This document shows, piece by piece, positions 63,974-64,000 of a stretch of DNA of 64,000 nucleotides. Below the pieces are notes generated by a model, which made no database searches, was not told the DNA's origin, and saw only the letters and a list, made by a program, of their open reading frames with translations. Each line of letters starts with the position of its first letter. The first letter of the stretch is position 1. A program made the position numbers and the translations under genes. Source of the stretch: Diphasiastrum complanatum (Eukaryota; Streptophyta; Lycopodiopsida; Lycopodiales; Lycopodiaceae); contig CM055098.1 of NCBI GenBank assembly GCA_029204225.1, positions 16,322,859 to 16,386,858 of the forward strand, read 5' to 3'.

Positions 63974-64000
63974 TGTTTTAGGTTATGAAGAATCAATGAT

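Overview
The window is nuclear DNA from a land plant. The evidence is spliceosomal GT-AG introns, two intact ABA/water-deficit-stress (ASR, PF02496) genes, Ty3/gypsy elements primed by tRNA-Asp, Ty1/copia elements primed by initiator tRNA-Met, CACTA transposase relics and a tRNA-derived SINE. The DUF7869-type transposase and the ParB-like/DNA-aminomethyltransferase genes make me lean towards a seed-free plant (lycophyte, fern or bryophyte). That is an inference, and I cannot name the species. Most coding sequence is decayed mobile-element debris.

Layout. 1-3030: gypsy element A (gag, RT, integrase) and a relic of an ORF downstream of pol. 3030-8530: two copia fragments on the minus strand, then a plus-strand copia LTR. 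8530-14600: copia gag/protease, a second copia gag fragment, a gypsy integrase scrap, a spliced CACTA transposase and a copia RNase H with part of an LTR. 15222-16330: intact ASR gene 1 (minus). 18100-19620: decayed ParB-like gene (minus). 20760-23150: DUF7869 transposase pseudogene (plus), so the two are divergent. 23157-25600: gypsy B and CACTA fragments (minus). 26330-27290: degenerate tandem repeats. 27300-30047: gypsy C gag, PBS and LTR (minus). 31050-32260: a gypsy/copia composite. 33080-35200: gypsy E (minus). 36600-36900: two SINEs. 38237-41388: an apparently intact two-exon gene of unknown function. 42600-45210: a possible arabinogalactan-peptide first exon and a gypsy RT fragment. 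45600-49930: almost gene-free, with one SINE. 49934-54200: gypsy D with LTR, PBS, gag and pol. 54572-57433: a frame-preserved ORF of about 950 codons with only TGA/TAG interruptions. 57440-60880: a multi-exon gene joining a ParB-like domain to a beta-class N6/N4 DNA methyltransferase. 61540-63070: intact ASR gene 2 (minus), a paralogue of the first, with a SINE in its 3' flank. 63313-64000: LTR and PBS of another copia element.

The most unusual content is the ParB-like/methyltransferase family. There are two copies about 40 kb apart, with at least one shared intron position and phase. Each has its own family of short palindromes repeated in introns or in the flanking intergenic DNA. One copy sits head-to-head with a DUF7869 transposase. 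A DNA transposon, or a mobile gene, carrying a prokaryote-type DNA-modification enzyme is a reasonable hypothesis, but both copies are pseudogenes in this window. The two ASR genes are the clearest functional host genes: a proximal duplicate pair now separated by about 46 kb, mostly mobile-element debris.
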